This document shows, in pieces, positions 58,635-64,000 of a stretch of DNA of 64,000 nucleotides. Each line of letters begins with the position of its first letter. Positions within the stretch are counted from its first letter, which is position 1. The position numbers and the translations under genes were made by a program. The notes under the pieces are model-generated. The model worked only from the letters and a program-made list of their open reading frames with translations. It did no database searches and was not told where the DNA came from. The stretch covers positions 248,001 through 312,000 of the forward strand of contig JAUIRK010001021.1 in assembly GCA_030549495.1 (NCBI GenBank), written 5' to 3'. The DNA is from Nectonema munidae (lineage: Eukaryota; Nematomorpha; Nectonematoida; Nectonematidae).

Positions 58635-60245
58635 TTAAATGAATTTCCTTTTATAAGATTTTCTAGAAAATTTAGCATTTATATCGTCTCTTTGAATACT
58701 CCAACAATAATCAGCCATCATATTTTCATTCCATCGACTTTGATACCTTTCCTCCATGACTTTCAAACTTTGGTGGAAGCGCTCATGGTGCTCGTCACTT
58801 ACAGCTCCAAGATTTTCAGGAAATTTCTCAAGGTGGCTATTAAGAAAATGTAGCTTCACACTCATATTACAGCCAAGATCACGATAGCTTTTTATTAAAG
58901 TTTCAACTAAATTTACATAATTTTCATCTTTTCTATTTCCCAAAAAACCATCAACAATAGCTACAAATGCCTTCCATGCTTTTTTTCATTCACATTCATT
59001 GTGTCTATAAACCCATTGCTTTTCAAAAGTTTTCTTATGTGCGTTCCATCAAAACACCAGCTTTTACTTTTTCATAACTTAAATGGGGTAATGCCTTCAA
59101 TATAAATTGAAAGCAACCCTCTTTTTTATCTAAAGCTTTTACAAATTGTTTTATAAGCCCAAGTTTTATATAAAGAGGAGGGAAAATAATTTTCTCTTTT
59201 TTAACAAGCGGTTTATTTATTATATTTTCTTTTCCAATTGTAACCTCTTCTCTTCCAGACCAATGTTTTTGAGTATAATGTTTTTCTTTGGCACGGCTAT
59301 TCCATAAGCATAAAAAGCACGTGTACTTTGTATAACCGCTTTGTTGGCCTAATAAAAAATTTACCATTTTGAGGTCTACACATATTGACCATTGTTGTTC
59401 TTCATATTTCAACAGTTCTAAAATTTTTTTAATATTACCATAACTCTCTTCCATACTGGCTGAATAACCAATAGGTATTCCACTGAAAATATTTTTGTTA
59501 TGAAGCAATACACATTTTAAACTTTTCCTGGAGCTATCAATAAAAAGTCTCCATTCATTTATGTCATAGCACTCCACACCCATACATTTCAATAAACCAA
59601 GAATATCAGAGCAAAATATGAATTCCTTGTCATTTTTAAAAAAATTGAGTAAGTTTTTTTCTCTATTACGGTAAAATGTTATTTTACCTAAATCTCTAAT
59701 AAGATCATTCAATTCTGATTCATTGAATAGTTTATTTTGATCGAAAAAATAAACTTGCAATTCTTCATCGTTATCACTTGCACCAGAATCATCAATTTCA
59801 TTATCTGATGATGGTAAGCCTCCGAAAGTAGGAACAGGAACTTCATCTGAATGTTTGATAGGACGAATTGCTGAAGGTAAGTTTGGATAAATAATGCCTT
59901 TTTTGCTTTTCTTATTGAAACCCAAAGTTTTTGTGAGACAAAAGTAACAATCTTGAATATGGTCCTTTTGTTCACGCCAAACCATTGGGATTCCAAAAGA
60001 CAAACTTTTCCTTCTGCCTTTTGTCCATTGACGGAGATTTTCCACCAAGGTTTGCAAACAGTATGCGGAGCCCACGAAAACTCTTGATCTCCTAATTTGA
60101 TTTTAAAGTAGGCAAAATAAGCTTTTTTAATAAATTCATTAATTGCCATTCTTTGAGATGGGATTGTAAAACTTCCACATATATAACAAAATGAGTCAGG
60201 GGAATTCAAACACTTTCTTCTCAAGGCCATATTATAATAAAACAC
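58635..60245 (-). pseudogene. Unnamed dispersed gene family, fuller copy (broken)
   Basis: Minus strand encodes, in order, MALRRKCLNSPDSFCYICGS; IPMVWREQKDHIQDCYFCLT; YPNLPSAIRPIKHSDEVPVP; an acidic segment; WRLFIDSSRKSLKCVLLHNK; WSICVDLKMVNFLLGQQSGY; KIIFPPLYIKLGLIKQFVKA; KLHFLNSHLEKFPENLGAVS; HERFHQSLKVMEERYQSRW. Paired cysteines (CYIC, CYFC) suggest zinc binding at the N-terminus. The family is, as I recall, multi-copy and unnamed in arthropods and cnidarians. Conserved acidic positions (LFIDSS, CVDLK, SDEHHERFH) would suit a transposase-like nuclease, which is speculation. About three frame breaks make it non-functional as read. A second relic is at 8430-9460. Confidence 0.7.
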
Positions 60246-61398
60246 TAAAAATTAATCTTAAAAAATAGGTAAAAAAATGTATATATTTATCATTATTTTT
60301 ATTTTAGTTGACAAAATATACCAAACTGAATTTGGCTTTTAGAGAAAAAACTTGACGTGATATGAAAAAATGAATTCAATTTTTATATTCAGCATGTAAA
60401 AATTGTATAAAATCAAGTCTCAAAACAAAATCAGCAAAAAAAAAATTTCAAAATGTTGTCCTGTGTAATCAATACAAAATGCAGGAAAAAACAAACTGTG
60501 TGAAGTCAGGATGAAAGAAGTAAAATTTAATCTGGAAGGTTAATTAAGTCAATTAAGATACAAAAGGTCAAAGTCAAAGTCAAATATAAAACTTTTTCGT
60601 TTTGAGCAAATGTTTGTACACTTCTCACATATTAGTATTATAAAAATTACCAACGATAAAATTTAACAATCTTCATCTGGATAGTTGATAAGGAAAAACA
60701 CTAAAGAATTATTAATGTAATTTTGGAAAATTGGTGGCTGGTAACAAAATAAATCTTAAAAAAATCAAAAGTCCATATTAATTTTTCCATGTGGTAAATC
60801 GAAAATTTTCATCTAAAGTTTTGGCGTCCTTCGACACTTTTTATAAAAAAAATTGCTCTTGTATTCACAAAAGGTAGCTCCTATAGAGAGATAATGATGA
60901 TTCGGGTATTGCCTCTGCATTCGTATTTTTCTCAGACAAAAAAGCTACTCTTAAACCCAAGCCCACGGCTGAGTTTGGATAAATCTGATACATATGCTTA
61001 AACTCAGTATGATAAGTGTCAATAAAGAATAAAAATGGTAAGTTCATGCATTGAAGTATGAAATTTTTTGGGCATACAACTGTGCAAGAACTTAACACTA
61101 AAAATATATAAACTTTGGTAGATGAGAGTTGGAAAATGAGCAAAGACACAGCATATATAGCATATCACATATTTTTGTATTTCTAAAGGAAGTGGTCAAC
61201 AGAATAGAGAAGCCAATGCATACTTTGTAGGCCAAACAAACTTATGGCGAACATTTAATCAGCTAAAATGAAAAACTGAAAACTAGAAGACTATTCGATT
61301 TATTTTTAATTTGAGCACAATTTTAAAAAAAGAATGAACATTTAGTAAGTGATTTACTTATGATCGCTGTTTTGAAGAAGTTGAATAACGTGACTTAC
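60246..61398. other. Intron-like sequence with one ambiguous frame
   Basis: Minus frame 60865-61149 has a good acceptor (tatatatttttag) and a protein-like end (YPNSAVGLGLRVAFLSEKNT), but its phase does not fit the donor at 61399 and no donor follows. Left uncalled. Confidence 0.35.
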
Positions 61399-61577
61399 AT
61401 GTGATGTGCTATTCCGTGCAGAATTTCAATGAAAATAGATTCACTCAAATGAAACTCTTGAAGCAATTGATTCATTGTTATCGTTTCATCGTTATGGAAT
61501 TTATTCAGTATCATATCTCTGCAGATAATCAAAAATTGGTTGTGTGCAGGTTGTTCCTTATTACAAGCTTTATTATC
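61399..61577 (-). CDS. Exon of an unrecognised host gene
   Basis: Encodes DNKACNKEQPAHNQFLIICR, DMILNKFHNDETITMNQLLQ and EFHLSESIFIEILHGIAHH, then a canonical donor (cacat|gtaagt). Acceptor tttatccagag in phase 0. Helical and soluble. Probably the fifth exon of the gene that starts at 62844 and may end at 52115. Confidence 0.7.
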
Positions 61578-61674
61578 CTCTGGATAAATCAAGGAACTGA
61601 TAAAAAGAAAAGTGATAAACAGAGTTTAAAATTGGATTAACAAAACACCTCTTCGCAACAAAACAGCCCTGAAC

Positions 61675-61769
61675 CAGATGACAATGCGCGTCCATCAAAT
61701 TTAAAATCTCGATGGAATCTTTTACTTGTGAAAAAATTTCTTGAAGGTGGTGGAGGTACAGAACATGAC
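61675..61769 (-). CDS. Exon of an unrecognised host gene
   Basis: After acceptor ctgactatttgacag it encodes HVLYLHHLQEIFSQVKDSIE and ILNLMDAHCHL. Phase 1 start fits the donor of 61840-62158. Two alternative phase 0 donors exist (before gttcag or gttgcg). The frame itself stays open to 61573. Confidence 0.65.
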
Positions 61770-61839
61770 CTGTCAAATAGTCAGTGTGATAAAAAAAAAA
61801 AAGAACAAGAGCTTCATGTATATTTGTAATTGTAAATAC

Positions 61840-62158
61840 ATCTTTTAAGGAGTGATAAAATTTGTTCAGTTAGTTCGTTTTGTGAATAACGAGTGGAGGA
61901 GGTATTGAAATGCTGGGACTTGAGGAGTGAGCGAACGTAATCTTCAGAAGAGGAGGGGAAAGAAATATTTTTCTTATCAAAACTTATAAGCATTTGCTTG
62001 TATGATAGGCTTTCACCATTCTTAATGATAGAAAAAGCACGAAGAATTAAAAACGATTCCAGAGATGAGAATGAAAATATTTTAGGCCTTCTTAAAGTTA
62101 CTGAGGAGTATGTGGGAGTCCGGATTCTAATCATCATAGCGAAAAGATTATATGGCAT
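61840..62158 (-). CDS. Exon of an unrecognised host gene
   Basis: Encodes RIRTPTYSSVTLRRPKIFSF, SSLESFLILRAFSIIKNGES, LSYKQMLISFDKKNISFPSS and YSQNELTEQILSLLKR, ending agat|gtattt. The 5' edge is not settled: the given start is an in-frame ATG with stops just above it, but an acceptor at gatgattag (62132) is also possible. Confidence 0.65.
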
Positions 62159-62563
62159 GGTGTGTTATTAGCACAAATTAATGAAGGAGCAAGACTACAG
62201 AAAAAGGAACGATATTTATATTAAACTTCCGATACTTAAAGCTAGGAATGGACCTTACTTGCACTGTGCACCCCCTACTAAAGCTTAGATATTTTTTCAA
62301 GCCAGCAAAATTCTACGGATAGAAAAAGCGTTAAAGTAATTAGCTTAAACTATCTTATGCTTCATAACAAACTTAGAAAGTATTTCCTCAATTGAATACT
62401 CACTTTCTCAACAACCCTCCTTACCCCCATCTCCTTTATCGACGGGTGTGAATGTGATTAGCCTATTTTTTGTCGTGTTTATTAAAAATACCGTATAAAA
62501 TACTTACGAAATAAGTATCAATAGAATAAAATTAAACTATTATGAATAAGATAATTGAGATAC
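62159..62563. other. Probable intron of the right-hand gene
   Basis: Contains a strong acceptor-like site (ttcctttttctgtag, 62195-62209 on the minus strand) whose exon frame is quickly closed. Otherwise nothing recognised. Confidence 0.35.
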
Positions 62564-62691
62564 ATCATTATGTGAATAAAAGAGTGGAAGCCAGTCTTCT
62601 TCTTCGTCAATCTTCTCTTGAATTTTATCGGCGTTGAATTTGTCATTCACATGGGATCGAATACTGACCAATTTGGGTGATTCACTCTGCT
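62564..62691 (-). CDS. Second exon of an unrecognised host gene
   Basis: Encodes QSESPKLVSIRSHVNDKFNA and DKIQEKIDEEEDWLPLFYSH, then ND before gtatct. The two-base start (AG) completes a glutamate with the G left by the first exon. Acidic, polar composition. Confidence 0.68.
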
Positions 62692-62759
62692 CTTCAAGTC
62701 AATAAAGATGGAAATGAGATGAAATCAAGTCGATGTAATGAAGTTTCGAGCAAACTTAC

Positions 62760-62844
62760 CAAGACCTTCTTTAGTCGAGGCATTCTCTTTATTTTGCATG
62801 TTGTTGTGGAATGACTTATCGAAATAAGAGAAGGACGGTTTCAT
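62760..62844 (-). CDS. Probable first coding exon of an unrecognised host gene
   Basis: From ATG at 62844: MKPSFSYFDKSFHNNMQNKE and NASTKEGL, then a canonical donor (cttg|gtaagttt). The 68-bp intron to 62691 is short, as for MSH4. The frame is open above the ATG to 62985, so an upstream start or acceptor (aatgaag at about 62885) is possible. The protein is unrecognised. Confidence 0.6.
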
Positions 62845-62899
62845 TTGAAGTAATAAGTTGAAGGGAGTTAGAAAGAGTTTGTCTTCATTAAAAAATATA

Positions 62900-63740
62900 A
62901 TAGAAAATGGGAGAACATTTAGATAAAGCAAGATACTTAGGCAAAAAGCACACAATAAAGATATTCTTATTTTTAGGAATGCCATTAATGCAACAGAACA
63001 CTAAGGCTACTGGTAAAAACAAAATCAACTGGCACAAACAGAGACAAATTGGAACACTATTAAGAAACTACAAAGCAAAAATCTTACACAGACAAACGAA
63101 AACATAAGCTTCGACGGAATTAACTAATAAAGGCATATCAATACACAAATCAGATAACAACCCATTAAAGGGAAGTATTAGAAGCATTGCACAAGAACAA
63201 GACAAAATATCAAACATAGAACAAAAATGTAGGACCATTGCTAGATCCCTCTTAAACTTAGCAATCAATCCCACACATATAGAAGCAATCACGCTTATAG
63301 GTAACAAAGATAAAAAAACACAATTACAAAATACCAACATATTTTATTAAACTAACCAATCCCAAAATTACTTGAAAAATTGAAAGCTCACAGAGATCGA
63401 AAAGAAAATAAACAAAATACCCATCAAAGCACTAACAGGCACTAAGTGACAAGGAGTTATCACAAAAAAAACATTAGAACTCTTATGCTAGAATATGGAT
63501 CAACAATATTGGGGCCAATTGTAATAGATACTAACACGACAAAGTTACAAACAGCATAAAACAGCAGGAAGCATAGCAACGAGCCACGCATAAGACCCCA
63601 ACTTACAACACCTACATACAGAAACATTCATACTCGCCATCAGAAAACAAACATATTAACATCAAACCAAAGAGACAAAGCTGACATGATCATCTTTATC
63701 AAGCCACCAAACGAGAAGGGAAAATAAAAACACCATATTT
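62900..63740 (+). mobile_element. LINE tail remnant, second family
   Basis: Fragments across frames read KNKDKKTQLQNTNIF-like text (GNKDKKTQLQNTNIF), KIPIKALTGTK, LMLEYGSTILGPIVIDTNTT and LQHLHTETF. This matches the C-terminal tail of Jockey-like LINE polyproteins (YGSTIWGP, LQTVQNxALR, DHLHxET). Many breaks. It differs from the 23420/31374 family and has a C-rich, T-poor plus strand unlike its surroundings. Confidence 0.55.
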
Positions 63741-64000
63741 GACGACGACATCATTTTATATCGTACTTGGCCAAAAAATAGGGGAAATCAATAGCAAACA
63801 CACGTAAATAAAATAAGTCGCATACTAGCCACACCATTCCAAATAAAATCATCAAGATTCTACCAGCACAAACAGATGCATCATATAACAACGATTTATC
63901 AATCAAACCCAGTAACAAATTGGCGTAGCTTAGAGCCAACAATTACTACTCCTATATATACTCCAGAAAAATTAACCCTAACACGCACACACACACCAAT
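63741..64000. other. Window edge, AC-rich non-coding
   Basis: Composition continues like the LINE remnant (plus strand rich in A and C), ending in an (ac)n tract at 63982-63995. It may be more of that element. No motif was seen. Confidence 0.35.

Noticed and set aside
60865-61149. Exon of the right-hand gene (YPNSAVGLGLRVAFLSEK frame)
   Set aside because: A good acceptor exists, but the phase conflicts with the neighbouring donor at 61399 and no donor closes it.

Overview
The window is about 70% A+T, gene-poor and dominated by introns and mobile-element debris. It is animal DNA: spliced genes with GT/AG introns, tRNA-derived SINEs, non-LTR retrotransposons, Helitrons, and hAT, pogo/Tigger and piggyBac remnants. 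The repeat mix and base composition suit an arthropod, possibly a copepod such as a sea louse. That taxon is an inference and nothing in the window proves it.

The main result is one large host gene on the minus strand, read here as MSH4, the meiosis-specific MutS homologue. Twenty-one exons can be placed from 43234 down to 14555, and almost every phase and splice junction agrees. Reading order: N-terminal linker and the VVEGRG region (43234-42854), connector and lever domains (41076-38983, 34283-33896, 30460-30084), Walker A split between 29061-29014 and 26558-26391, Walker B (26335-26263), the histidine loop (26016-25946), the C-terminal dimerisation helices (22993-17912), and a 220-residue last exon (15217-14555) whose final ~150 residues have no counterpart in vertebrate MSH4. 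The true first exon lies above 43234 and was not found. Two microexons of about 13 nt are predicted but not located.

The introns act as a repeat museum. The 17998-22892 intron holds three Helitron-like copies in perfect tandem and a hAT MITE. The 22994-25945 intron holds a SINE and a truncated LINE with RT motifs. The intron that splits Walker A holds a decayed retroelement. The 30461-33895 intron holds a second LINE tail. The 34284-38982 intron holds a Tigger fragment and two unrelated tandem arrays, both with ~150 bp units. A CGTCCGAAA-repeat foldback element sits in the 41077-42853 intron.

From 1 to 14,500 no confident host gene was seen. There is a hAT remnant (1434-2385), a 30-bp coding-like minisatellite (5738-5917), a hAT MITE (6170-6776) and a broken copy (8430-9460) of an unnamed dispersed gene family. 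From 43,300 to 52,000 lie a piggyBac remnant, a SINE with perfect target duplications, a poly-C/poly-G foldback and a Tigger remnant.

From 52,115 to 62,844 on the minus strand are convincing exons of at least one more host gene that I cannot name: a probable ATG exon at 62844 and a stop-containing exon at 52115. A second, fuller but broken copy of the dispersed family (58635-60245) lies within that span. The right edge is LINE debris. No rRNA, CRISPR, confident tRNA gene or operon was seen.
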